Shown piece after piece: positions 52,601 through 64,000 of a stretch of 64,000 nt of DNA. This DNA comes from Sinonovacula constricta (taxonomy: Eukaryota > Mollusca > Bivalvia > Cardiida > Solecurtidae). Within the stretch, counting starts at the first letter, position 1, and each line of letters begins with the position of its first letter. The notes under the pieces were generated by a model. The model did not search any database, was not told the origin of the DNA, and saw only the letters and a program-made list of their open reading frames with translations. Location: the NCBI GenBank assembly GCA_007844125.1, contig CM017558.1, forward strand, positions 49,508,772-49,572,771, read 5' to 3'. The translations under genes and the position numbers were made by a program.

Positions 52601-53114
52601 TGACAGATACAGTTGTGCATTGTGTGTACGCTTGTGAGAATTTGAAGAACAGAGATCTATATAATGACTGATCTAACTGCTGGTACATCTGGTGAAGTGT
52701 TTGCAGAGAAGTTTGTTCAAAATTGATATATGTTTCAATAGTCTTATCGAGTGCATGTGAAAACACCAAGTATGTCAAATGGTCAATAGTACATAATAAG
52801 TTGGAAATTGTTAACTACTCACGAGATGTATTGTCTACAAAGTCTTTCTCAAAGGTTTTGCATGGTAGGGATTGCATATGGACAAATCCTAAAAATAAAT
52901 TAATACAGTTGCTATATTTCAATAAAGCTATAGAATGCACATTTTAAGTCAAAACTACTTTCCAAAAGAAGTTTTGAGAATGCATAGAAAAACACGAGGA
53001 CTACTATTTGATCTATTCGCACTATTCTACCAGTTATTAAACAACGATTTGAAATCTGTTATATGATAATGTTGAAAGTGCAAGATTGATAGTATCTGTC
53101 ATTTTATTGGATCG
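49667..53114. other. No gene recognised
   Basis: AT-rich intergenic sequence. A weak B-box-like string on the minus strand near 50470-50490 (ttttcgactcccgg) may be SINE debris. No exon or RNA gene could be supported. Confidence 0.5.
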
Positions 53115-53376
53115 GAGAGGAAGATAAAGACACAGAGAGACAGGGAGAGACAGAGATAGACAGAGAGACAGAGACAGAGACAGAGAGACAGAGAGACAGA
53201 GGAACAGAGAGAAAGAGAGAGAGAGACAGAGATAGACAGAGAGACAGACAGTCAGAGACAGAGACAGAGAGACAGAGAAACAGAGAAACAGAGAGAGAGA
53301 GAGACAGAGGGAGAGAAAGAGAGACAGACAGAGACAGTGAGAGACGGAGAGAGACAGAGAGAGAGAGAGAGAGAGC
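53115..53376. repeat. GACAGA/GAGA low-complexity tract
   Basis: Mixed gagaca and gaga repeats over about 260 bp, ending in a purer GA run. The Ser/Leu-rich opposite frame is meaningless. Confidence 0.96.
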
Positions 53377-53574
53377 TAAAGACAATGGGGAACTATCAAA
53401 ACGAAAGCGATAACCGATCTACACCAATAGTATTAATATTATCGATTTTTTATTTATTTTGGGAGAAACATCAGACAGAACCTATACAGGTGTTTAGAAA
53501 CCGTACCTAGCTAGAGTGTATAATAAGGCAATAAAAATCATATAACTTCGCGTCTTTTGAACTCTTTCTTCCAA

Positions 53575-54034
53575 ATCGTGCTTCGTACCAGCGCAGTATA
53601 AGCATTGTCAGGTCTGACAATTTAGACCACATAATTTCTATTTCAATGAAGCATGTCGCTTAAATTGGATACCATATCAGCGCATAACAAGAGGTCTGAA
53701 ATCTGAAAATTAAGACCAAAACAACTTCTTATCACTAATACGGTTTGTCAATCTAAGGTTTCGTACCAATGCAGTTTTACAAATATCAGGTCTGATAGCT
53801 TACAATATAAAGATTCTCATACAGTGAAACATTTCGCCACTCCCTTAATCGGCGTTATTACTAATACAGCTAAGTGTTGTCAAGTCTAACAGCTTAGATA
53901 AAAAAGTATCCTTTCCATTAATACAGTTTGCCACCAATAAAATCTCGTACCAACGCAGTGCTGGAAGTGTCTAATCTGGGAATTTAAATCACAAAGGTTT
54001 TCATTCGCCGGAAGAGTTCCACATTCCACTAGAC
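53575..54034 (+). repeat. Degenerate ~90-bp repeats at the left flank of the 89-bp array
   Basis: Phrases such as cgtaccagcgcagt, aggtctga and tttagacc recur at roughly 90-110 bp spacing, with heavy divergence. They look like old members of the adjoining tandem family. Confidence 0.6.
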
Positions 54035-54540
54035 TAAATACTTTCTTATCAACTTTATCGGTTAAGTCCAATTGAAGCTCGTACCAAGGCAGAGTAAGAA
54101 GCTTCAAGACTCAAAAACTAGATTAAATACTGTATCATCAATTGAAACAGTTAACTCCAATTGAAGTTCCTACCAACGCAGTGTAAGAAGCTGCAAGACT
54201 CAAAACCTAGATTAAATACTGTATCATCAATTGAAACAGTTAACTCCAATTGAAGCTCGCACCAACGCAGTGTAAGAAGCTGCAAGACTCAAAACCTAGA
54301 TTAAATACTGTATCATCAATTGAAACAGTTAACTCCAATAGAAGCTCGTACCAAGGCAGTGTAAGAAGCTTCAAGACTCAAAAACTAGATTAAATACTGT
54401 ATCATCAATTGAAACAGTTAACTCCAATTGAAGTTCCTACCAACGCAGTGTCAGAAGCCTCAAGGCTGGAAACCTAAATTAAATACTGTATTAACAATTG
54501 AAACAGTTGACTCCAATGGTGTGTAGCAAGTTTCAAGTAT
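54035..54540 (+). repeat. 89-bp tandem repeat, ~5 units
   Basis: The marker attaaatactgta occurs at 54122, 54211, 54300, 54389 and 54478, exactly 89 bp apart each time. Units are closely similar and contain ccaacgcagtgtaagaagct. Confidence 0.95.
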
Positions 54541-54574
54541 GCCAACTTACACCTGATACATTCTCATTCATTGA

Positions 54575-55175
54575 ACAGCTTGTCCCAATTGGTGCCCTCA
54601 CAAACGTACAGATAGAGGTCTCAAGACCAGCAACGTATACTATTTTGTTTATTTTTGGCAGTTCAGTAAAAAGCAGAGGTTATCTTTTGAATCATTCCTT
54701 GTCCCAATTGGTGTCCTCACAAACGTACAGATAGAGGTCTCAAGACCAGCAACGTATACTATTTTGTTTATTTTTGGCAGTTCAGTAAAAAGCAGAGGTT
54801 ATCTTTTGAATCATTCCTTGTCCCAATTGGTGTCCTCACATACGTACAGATAGAGGTCTCAAGACCAGCAACGTATACTATTTTGTTTATTTTTGGCAGT
54901 TCAGTAAAAAGCAGAGGTTATCTTTTGAATCATTCCTTGTCCCAATTGGTGTCCTCACAAACGTACAGATAGAGGTCTCAAGACCAGCAACGTATACTAT
55001 TTTGTTTATTTTTGGCAGTTCAGTAAAAAGCAGAGGTTATCTTTTTAATCATTCCTTGTCCCAATTGGTGTCCTCACAAACGTACAGATAGAGGTCTCAA
55101 GACCAGCAACGTATACTATTTTGTTTATTTTTGACAGTTCAGTAAAAGGAAGAGGTTATCTTTTGAATCATCCCG
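54575..55175 (+). repeat. 119-bp tandem repeat, 5 units
   Basis: The marker tgtcccaattggtg occurs at 54581, 54700, 54819, 54938 and 55057, with strict 119-bp spacing and very few differences. It abuts the 89-bp array and shares short words with it (gtctcaagacc against ctgcaagactc; ccaattg), suggesting a common origin followed by separate local amplification. Confidence 0.95.
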
Positions 55176-58100
55176 ACTCAATCAAGATTTGTACCAATGA
55201 AATATGTGTACAAAAATCACAGAAATTGAGATCCCGGGATATATTCGTTCTTTCTCCAAGAAATGAGTATATCAACCAAAAGCAAATGCACAAAAGAATC
55301 TCTCAATCAATCTCCCTCGTGCTGTACTGTCAACCATCGCCTTGTCACTCATAATTCATCATGAACGAGCTTATTATCGTCCCTGTAGGTAATACTATCT
55401 CTTTGAATAGAATGCGCTGAAAAGAGTGTATGATGATGAATTGATAGGGATTATGTAATAAGACAGTCATACTACTTGAAATTGTTAATGAAATATACTC
55501 TATTGACAGAATACTAAATGAGGTTGTTCAGTTTTAATTCAGTTTTTATTACCAAATATGATCAAAAGCATAGAAATTGAGATTTTGAGATTTTGAGATA
55601 TTGGCTGTCGGTTGTACAATGATAATTAATTAACTTGTAAAAATGGGATCATTTGGCTTGCCTAATAATAAAACCTACACATGAATTTCCCAGATTTTAT
55701 ACAAAAGCGGCAAGACACTTTAAAAATATTGATAAATTAAAAGGCAAGATCCAAATAAAAGACAAATACAGGTCGTATATTATATGACAACGAGAAATCG
55801 TCATAGTCGTTAACCTGGTAATCGTCTCATATAACTAAGTAATTGGAAGATCTAGAAAAATACCTATTATACTTGATTGAAACTGTAGACTACGCAATCT
55901 GTCGCGCTTTGTTCAGTCAGAAACTAAGCTTATCACTCACTGATGGCATTCGTGAGAACGCTTAGATTCAGCTGAAAAGAAAACTTACATTGGCCATCAG
56001 GCGGTCGAGAACCTTTGATAAAAATAAACAAATTAACCACTTAAGATAGGGTTTACAAAACATTAAATCGTCATATACACAAAGGTTAAGCTAACGCATA
56101 AAGTAACCACGTTAAATTATTATTTATCGCCTTTTTACTAAGTGAATTCTTTTCGTGTAAAGTACTTAATATATGTTGGTTAATTATTTTTATATTAAAA
56201 CATATCACAGGCTAACACAAAATAGACTGAGCTGTTCCCTTATAATCAGAACAACCACAATAAACACGGGAAAGTCCCTCTAAATGTATATCAAAAGACG
56301 GTACGATGTTAAAGATTCGCTATCCTCCTATATCCAGGATCAAACAACAGTGGATAGGAAATTCAGTTGTGAAACAAATCAATTTTAACCGCTTTCAGAG
56401 GTTTAATTTACGGGTTGACAAGTTTATAGTTGAGGAATTATTGGCTTGGATTTGATGCACACTTACAACGCATTTGCTAAAGGATCAATTTGGGATTTAA
56501 AGTATCATGTTTGAAGTATTAAATATGGATTAAGTGCCATTTCTTCAAACAACATCCATAAATATAGGGCCTTAGACAGATAAGAAAATGGAGATTGAGG
56601 CCGTAATCGATGCAGGTATGCTATAATTGTCACGATCATCTTCTCCTTGTTGTAATAGTAAAAGGAACAGATACTATTTTGAGTACTAATTATTGCAAAC
56701 TATTGTGTATGCCTAAATATTAATATGTGTAAAGTCGGTTGACCTCATCTGCAGTTTAAATTTGGTGACCCGCATATGTTTTCTATAAGCCTTATCCTTA
56801 AAATGAAAAATAGTTTCAGCATATTATTGGTTTTTCAAGTTCGATATAAATACTATTTATTAATCCATGCCATTTTAGGATTAATATTATCTAAGAAACA
56901 CTTATATGAGCTCTTAAGAAACATGCTTAGCGCATACAAAACAATATTTTGAACATTCAAAATTCTTATTCGTTTCTGTTGACACAATGCATGTAGTTGA
57001 CATTAAAAACAACTTTGTAGAAGTCCTTGTTTATCTTGCCTCTTGACAATTGAATGCCTATTTTCCTCTTGAGATAATACCTTATATATCTCCGTATCTG
57101 CTGACAGATATGTTGATCATAACGGTGCAATGATTTTCACTGTTAAAATACAATGTCATTTTTATAAGTAGGAAGTTTTTAAATGTTAGTATCATTCGTG
57201 TCTCCTTTATATCAAAGCAACACATAGATGTCATGTTAGACTAGATTATTGCACAAGCCTGGATCTGCACATTAATCGATGGACTGATCTAAACTAGGCC
57301 TGTTAAAAAGTATCAATATTCCCGCACCCTATGATGTCAAATCTATTCGCAATGTTGTCCATATATCAGATTCAGTTGAGTAATGTCTTAAAATTTTAAA
57401 AAAGGTCGTCAACCTTTAGAACGTGAGGTGACATAAAAATAAAACTCGCAAGACGGAGCATGCAGTTTTCGCGCTCAGAGATTTATTTTTGCCCAAACTA
57501 TTGTCAGTAATGCTGTTAAAAGTCCTTCCAACAATGTTTGAGTTCTTAAATCGAGAGACCTATCAATTAATATTGTCAGTTAAGTCGATGTTCTAGAAGA
57601 AAGTGCACGCGTTGGTGTCACCTGGCTATTATGTCAATTATAGTACTAAATTGTGTGGGAAATTGCAAAAGAATGTATATTTGTAGAACTTAAAGCGATA
57701 CTTACTCATTCGGTAAACAGTTATACAAAACATAAAAGGAACTGACAAAGAAGCCCAACAAAAATAACAAACACATTATTTATTGACTAAGTATTAGACC
57801 CGCCTTTAATTCAAATAAACTGATAGGCGCCTGTTTTAATCCGGCAAAAATCATATCATATGTTGAAAAATAATTGTAAAGATTGTTGCATTTGCCATAT
57901 ATAATAAAACAACATGCAGTAGCATAATAATTGACCCAGTTATCGATGGTTACCAGTTACCGGCGCCCTGAAAAAAGTGCGAATTAGATTACATGACATG
58001 GCAAGACACCGTATTTTTAAACTTAGTACACTGGCAACCGGACCAAGAAACCCGTATACCAAGAATCAGAAGCGCACCCATTAGAGTATGGTGCGCTACA

Positions 58101-61100
58101 CAAAGGGTCACAGTGTTAGGGAAACCATTCAATAAGATAGAGAAAAGTATCTTCATTAGACGCAATCATGTTAGATGTAAATACATATCGTGGCGGTGAC
58201 AGTTTGCAAAGTGGGAATTGCAGTTCGATGTTAGAAATGGGTTTTGTCATGGTGTATTTTATGTAATCAGACGATCACGTCATATCAAAAAGTTATAGCC
58301 ATTTATAATTTAAATTATGGCAGTTATTGTCATACATCTAAACTTGGAATAAAAGTGACACAAAGTTACACAATTCCTTTATATGTTTTGTATTGTGAAT
58401 TAACTTTATACATAGACTATGTACCCAAACAACTGTATCATTGTTCGCCGATATTTGTCGGATGTAAAATTCTTTGTATAACACGGCATGTCATAATTTA
58501 AGGGTGTATAAATTTATAACATCAATAAAGAACCCATAAAAATAATTGAACGTTTTATCACACTCATAACCCCATATCACGAGGTTCTTTATGCGACAGT
58601 CTCACTAGAACAAATGCCAAGATACATTATTTACACCGTTTGCTGTTTCGGTATTTCAATATCGGTTTATGAAGACAAAAAGGTAAAGTTTTGGACAAAT
58701 ATTCGTGGTGAAGGCTGAACGTCAACGCTCTTTAAAAACTATCGAAAGAAGTTGAAATGTTACTTTTATAATGGCAGACTGGAGTATATGAAAGCAAAAA
58801 GAAAAAAAAACATCTGTAAATAACCAAAAATTGCATAGATAGAATTTGTCCATTTCATTTCTTGTCAGAATATGTTGAGTTGTAATGACATTACGAAAAT
58901 TAGACAGACTCATAAACGAGTTTTATGATGAACGCGTGTTAATTAAGTAATTTTAAAATATTATAAATTTTCCGTGTACTGTGTTGTTGTTGTTGTTGTT
59001 TTTAACGAATCCGTTTTCGGCTGGACGCTTTGCTCATCTTGCAAGGTAAGCGTCGACAGGTATGCATTATCCGTTGTATAAAGGTTATGTAAGCGCCGAT
59101 CATGTTTCATTGATCTTGATTTCCTTAAGACAATAATGATAACATCCTTTTTTTCAGAATTCATGGTTATTTAAAGCAAAAAGTGCATCTGATTTAGCAA
59201 GGTTAAAATGACTATGTCTAAATCTGAAATAATTGATTAAAATAGGATATATTGCTAGTCATTTATTTCAGTACCGATAAGATGGTTTGTATGCCTCACT
59301 GTGTATGCTCAAACAGCCTATAGCTAGACGCTGCCGCCATCAAACACTTCTACGTACGGCTGGAAAAGTTTCTTGCTAACACGGTACTCACAAATATGTT
59401 TCATTGGAATGACTTTTTACACAACTATTTTAATGAGAAACATTATTTTTAATGTTGGGTACTTCAGACAAGGATTCGCTGTGTTAATAATAAGCGTCGC
59501 GGTTCCTCAAAATTTTCAGCTAAAAATAATCAAAATGTAAATATGAAATATACCTACCCGTTTCAAGCAACTGTGAACTTGTACCGTTAATAACCGCAAA
59601 TAACCGTTTTTTGTATCCTTTATACTCACAATTTGTTGTATTTGTTGTACATTATGTTAGCCCTTGCAACCGCCCATTTAAACTCCTTTACATGGGACTG
59701 ACTTAACAAAAAGACATACAACTCTGTTTAGTTCTTATTTCAATGTAATAAGTTTGTGGCTAACCTAATAAACTGATATATCACCGCTGATTTAATTTTA
59801 TTTACTTTTTCTTCTGTAATCTAGAAATACTGAAAAAATGAAACGCCACAAACATTCACACTTCTCTGAATTAAACGAACTCATATATTATATCCATCTG
59901 CTACTCGCTTGAAAAGTGAAATATTGCCCCCCTTTTACAATCTCCAAGGACGCCAAACATATGTGCAGACTGATAAATCATTGGATTTATGAATGGATTA
60001 TCCGCTTATTTACAGTAGATTAGTACAGTTATTCTAATCAGTTGCAATAATGCAACAACAAACAGTATTCACAACAGTGTGTGGTATTAAAGATCGTTAG
60101 CACATATTATGACATGGTAGAGAACTTGGTTTGATCTTGGTGGCTTAACCTTTATAAAAGAGCGTTTATAGTACATTGGCTAGGTTAGAGAAGTGTAATC
60201 ATTTTATGTAAGAGTAGCGTTAATGCCTGGTGACGTCAGTACATGAGTCATAAGCGCAGGTATTTTTCCAGTCTAGTATAATAGATGTAATAATATCGAT
60301 ACATGTATGACAAAGAAAAGAACACGATAATCCATGACGTGCCATATAAAGTTTATGGCATATATCTCAATTTGGAGATATTGTTTTAAGATTATCTAGA
60401 AATATTTTCAAAACACATGCTCATGTCATATTTTAAGTTCCATTCAGGACTTATTTACACATGTTTTAATCGTAACTACTTATGACAAAAGGTTCAAACC
60501 TCAAATTAGGCGACGACTCCAGTCGAAAGGCATTATACTAAATATTCAGACAGCTCATGTTGACCTTTATTAATTGATTATAAATTTTCCACTCAAACCC
60601 ACACTTAGAAGTTGCGATTTATAATTTGCTGTAATATACAAGTATGGATGTATTAATACAGGATGTGAAGAGTACTGTATAAATTGAATGTATTTATGTT
60701 CACCATATTTGTTCATTTATTGTCATGTGTTTAGATGTGCTTTTTATGTTTATTGGTAAAGATAACGAAAGAATTCTATACTATATATTTTCTGTTGCTA
60801 CCGAATAGTAACACACTGCTATTGCAAATAATGCTTCAGACAACAAAATCGACAGTACATAAATATTGTGTTGTATTGTCATACGCACGAATCATTCATT
60901 CATGACCGACAATACTTTACAAATCTAGGGGTTATGTTGGCACGATTTAGACTTTGATATGCTTTCATTGATTATTTTGACCTGATTCTATGTAACCTTT
61001 CTCACTCAGTCTGCATAAAGGAAAGTCTAATACTTTAAACTGAACTATAAACAGGTTAATGTTGACTATGTATACTATGAACTTAAATTTCAGATCCAAA

Positions 61101-62489
61101 CCAGTCACTTTTATTTATGAGCGGTCTGTGAAGCATCAACATACACGTCTAGCAGTATGCGGTATTCACTGTTCGGATTGCGGTACTTCTTCATTAAAAC
61201 ACATAATAAATGATAGATTTTTTTAAATTGACATTAAAAGATCAATATTTTCATTCTCTTCAGCTGGAGAACATGGCTGATCACGAATAGAGCTATTCGC
61301 TTATTAATCTTTCTAATGTCTTAAAGAGGCTAATAAAGATATTATAACAAAACTATATTTTTTTCAGAACTAAACATGATGTGATCTAATAAATCTAAGA
61401 GTCACAAACCCTAGAAGGAGACAACAACCATGTGATGTTTGTACCGCTGTTACTCGGTCAGATTATATGGTTTATGTGGGCCGTAAGTGAAATTTAATCG
61501 TTTTAATAACACCCGGCTGTAAACAAATTAATGCCGTTACGAAGCAAGCCGAGAAGGGTTCGGCCTATTGTTCCTTTTCGATAGGCCGATTTGTCACCTT
61601 CTACAACTAATGCTTTGATTAAAGTACTGCTATTACCGGATTGTTAGCGCAATGAGAGAAATTGCAAATAAAATCGTCGTCTCAAGGAAACTGTTTACAC
61701 TATGTTTGTATCAAGTTGGCATGGCATAGCAACCTTAAGGCCATGTTTTCTACCAAATAGTGACACCAACAACTTAAACATTTAGAAAAGTATAGGTAAA
61801 TGAGTCTATAAATCAACATGCCTCATCGTGTATATAGATGGTTGATATATTTGGTTGTATATAGCGGTTGATTTTCTTACTTGTATTAAAATAGGACAAG
61901 TGTTTATCAACCATACCAACACCATAACCTGCAAACTTAGGATAAAGTATACTGCACTCTTTGTCATGCTACTGCGAAGAAAATATTTTTTCCAAATTTA
62001 TGATTCGCTAAGAGGCGTTATTGAATAAGAAACGGTTCACTGTTTACATTTTGAGATACGTGTTTAGTTTCGTAGATAATTCTAATGTAAAAATCAATTA
62101 AAACTATAAACGAAACCATAACACACAAACGATCCACGAGGTTCGAGCTTATTGATTTCTTTGAGACTCCACCCCCGCCCAATAACTCGCAAAACCCCAT
62201 TTAATGCAATGAGCACTTTTTTGACTTAACAAAGTGGGACAACGTCTTAAATAAGCTTGGCATTAATCGCATGACTTCTACTAAATTGTTCGACACGCCC
62301 ATTTACTGAAATTTCTTTAAAAATCAAACAAATAAAGGCAAGTGTTTTGTCACAGCCCACAATTCTGAATTCACGTTAATTGTGAAGTAGAATTTGGAAT
62401 GTTAATGGAATAATTCTTACCTGCTGAAGCAAATGTAAATGTTGGACACTGATTTAAGCAATTTCACGTAGTTTCATTATTATAAGTTA
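55176..62489. other. Long stretch with no recognised gene
   Basis: AT-rich intergenic DNA. The first few hundred bases hold decayed relatives of the 119-bp family (cagaaattgagat at about 55219, and a similar phrase near 55575). I found no exon with both splice signals and recognisable protein, no tRNA and no long tandem array. Confidence 0.5.
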
Positions 62490-62760
62490 TTTAACGGAAA
62501 TTATTTATTGGGATGGGATGGTATTTGCCGGCATTTTTGCTGATACTGTGCAGCGACATTTCTTTCATTATAGCACTGGGGCACTTATGAGGTTCCCAGG
62601 GACTGAACCCGGCCGGTACATTATACTGACACCAACGGGTCAGACGTAATGCTGTCCCCTTAGCCCCGAGCGTTAGGAGGGAAGCCACTTCGACCAACTT
62701 TAAAGTCTTTGGTTTGACCCGGCCGGTGTTTGAACCCACGACCTCCCAAATAGCACGATG
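62490..62760 (-). repeat. SINE-like interspersed repeat
   Basis: On the minus strand it begins near a B-box-like ggttcaaacacc (about 62740-62729) followed by ggccgggtc. A second similar string (ggccgggttcagtccctgg) lies about 125 bp further on, and the element ends in a ccatcccatccc-type 3' motif. GC-rich compared with its surroundings. No A box was found, so the head is truncated or the element is dimeric. Confidence 0.55.
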
Positions 62761-63289
62761 TTATATTAATATTAGCAAATACACAAAGTAAAAGAATTTA
62801 CTTTAAAATATCAAAAAGACAGGCGTTATACTTCCGATGGATATTTAGGTTTACCACCACTACATTTTTTTCCAGGAACGATTTCATTATAAAACTTCAG
62901 AGTTAAGTACAACGCCAAACACGGCCCACATATACCAGTAGAATGTTGATTGACGTGTAATTATTGAAAATGAATACATAAAACTCGAAATTGCTTAAAC
63001 CACAGATGGATTCTTTACACTATAAGGAAAGAACACATACAGCGCAATAAATTGTCAATTGTATTAAGACCAGTGTATAGTGACTAATTTGGAGCGCCTG
63101 CGCAGACGAACGCGCAGATTTGTTGAGATTTGAACTACCCCGCATTCACTGCGTTGTGCTGCATCTTTAATTTCTGCATGGGATTATCAGCCAATCAGAG
63201 CGCGCCATTACATTCACCGCGGCCCTCTGTATGACCTACATAGCGAGACAACTCATGAAATTTTCCTTTTCTGTAGATTTTATTTTTAG
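62761..63289. other. No gene recognised; promoter-like GC-richer patch
   Basis: At 63090-63230 the sequence becomes GC-richer and has an inverted CCAAT context (cagccaatcagagcgcgcc at about 63189-63207), which could be a promoter for the exon-like ORF that follows. This is inference only. Confidence 0.35.
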
Positions 63290-63537
63290 GAACCTGAAAC
63301 ACTTGAAAATGAAGAAATTTTTTATTGTCATTTGCACATGCATCTGTTCTTTCCTTCGATGAGGGAAAAAATAGCATCCATTGGCCTCTGTATCCAACAT
63401 CTCATACTAGCACACACAAGGGATGCAGAGAATGGAATCAAAAATGTTTTCACTGAACAACAACATAATGATAAGGTCAGAGTAACTGCATCAAAGAAAA
63501 TTATTGAAAATGTAAAAACATTCTTGTCATCCATGTA
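63290..63537 (+). CDS. Exon-like ORF of unknown function (82 codons to TAA)
   Basis: An acceptor-like tract (ttttatttttag|GAACC) opens a frame starting EPETLENEEIFYCHLHMHLF and ending IIENVKTFLSSM. The composition looks protein-like and the frame is open from the putative acceptor to the stop, but I recognise no family and found no upstream exon. The phase at the acceptor would be 0. It may be a terminal exon, part of a mobile element, or chance. Confidence 0.25.
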
Positions 63538-64000
63538 ATTGAAGAAATTTGTTCATTATTTATGAGCCCAGAGTAAAGTTTAATTATACCCCCACAAACA
63601 AAGCCACTATATGCAGATGTGTATGTTGAAATATAGTTATTTTCAGATTCGTCTGTCAGTCTGTCTGACCCCCCCCCACTCCCCTTTCTGTCAACATTCG
63701 CTTTTAGGTTAACTTCTCCTACACCACTCAAAGGATTTAATGAATCTTAAGACAAATGTTAGACACTATTTGCAGATATGCATGAAGAAATATTATCATT
63801 CTCTGATCTGTCTGTCAGGCTGTCTGGTCCTTAAACCCCCCCCCACATTTATTGTATTTTTTACATATTATAAGCTCGAATTCTTAAATTTTACAAGGTA
63901 AAATCAACTTTTTTGTGTTTTTTTATATGTACAACAAAATGATTTCTATGTATGTGTAAAGTTTAAAGACAACTGCATCCCAAATAAAAAATAGGTGATA
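63538..64000 (+). repeat. Two diverged copies of a ~180-bp repeat with poly-C motifs
   Basis: Two blocks, at about 63600-63680 and 63755-63850, share the order: cactat(a/t)tgcagat, a gaaatat phrase, gtctgtcag, ctgtctg, then a C run (ccccccccc). They look like tandem or nested copies of an interspersed repeat that runs towards the window end. Confidence 0.6.

Noticed and set aside
53104..53385. Ser/Leu-rich minus-strand frame
   Set aside because: Translation of a GACAGA/GAGA tract.

Overview
The window looks like nuclear DNA of a lophotrochozoan animal, most likely a bivalve mollusc. It is AT-rich and gene-poor, with phase-consistent GT-AG introns, one spliced multi-exon gene, tRNA-headed SINEs, a decayed non-LTR retrotransposon and many tandem repeats. 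The species call rests on general character and the repeat types. No database search was possible.

Layout. 1-11440 is a large satellite of 69-bp units, about 60 copies before and 88 copies after a 1.2-kb block holding the decayed 3' end of a LINE ORF2. Parts of the satellite have higher-order periods of 4 units (276 bp) and 12 units (828 bp). 11441-18830 is non-coding and holds a GAT microsatellite, a 100-base assembly gap at a GA run, and three copies of a ~470-bp MITE-like repeat. The last two of these copies lie in 390-bp direct repeats around a 1.4-kb segment. That segment is repeated without any difference I found at 20111-21515, and it contains a small Cys-rich exon-like ORF between 80-bp inverted repeats.

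The main gene lies on the minus strand from 42227 to 24578. I assembled 13 coding exons with matching phases, 2082 nt, giving 693 residues. It is a leucine-rich-repeat protein of the LRRC74A/B family: ribonuclease-inhibitor-type LRRs followed by a C-terminal EF-hand pair, with extra N- and C-terminal tails. An AATAAA lies 284 nt beyond the stop. A phase-compatible acidic exon at 18921-19268 may be an alternative last exon.

The introns and the region above 42.3 kb hold mini- and microsatellites, SINEs and an 89/119-bp repeat field at 53.6-55.2 kb. I recognise no gene from 42.3 kb to the right end, except a weak exon-like ORF at 63290-63537. No rRNA, intact tRNA, CRISPR array or prokaryotic feature was seen.
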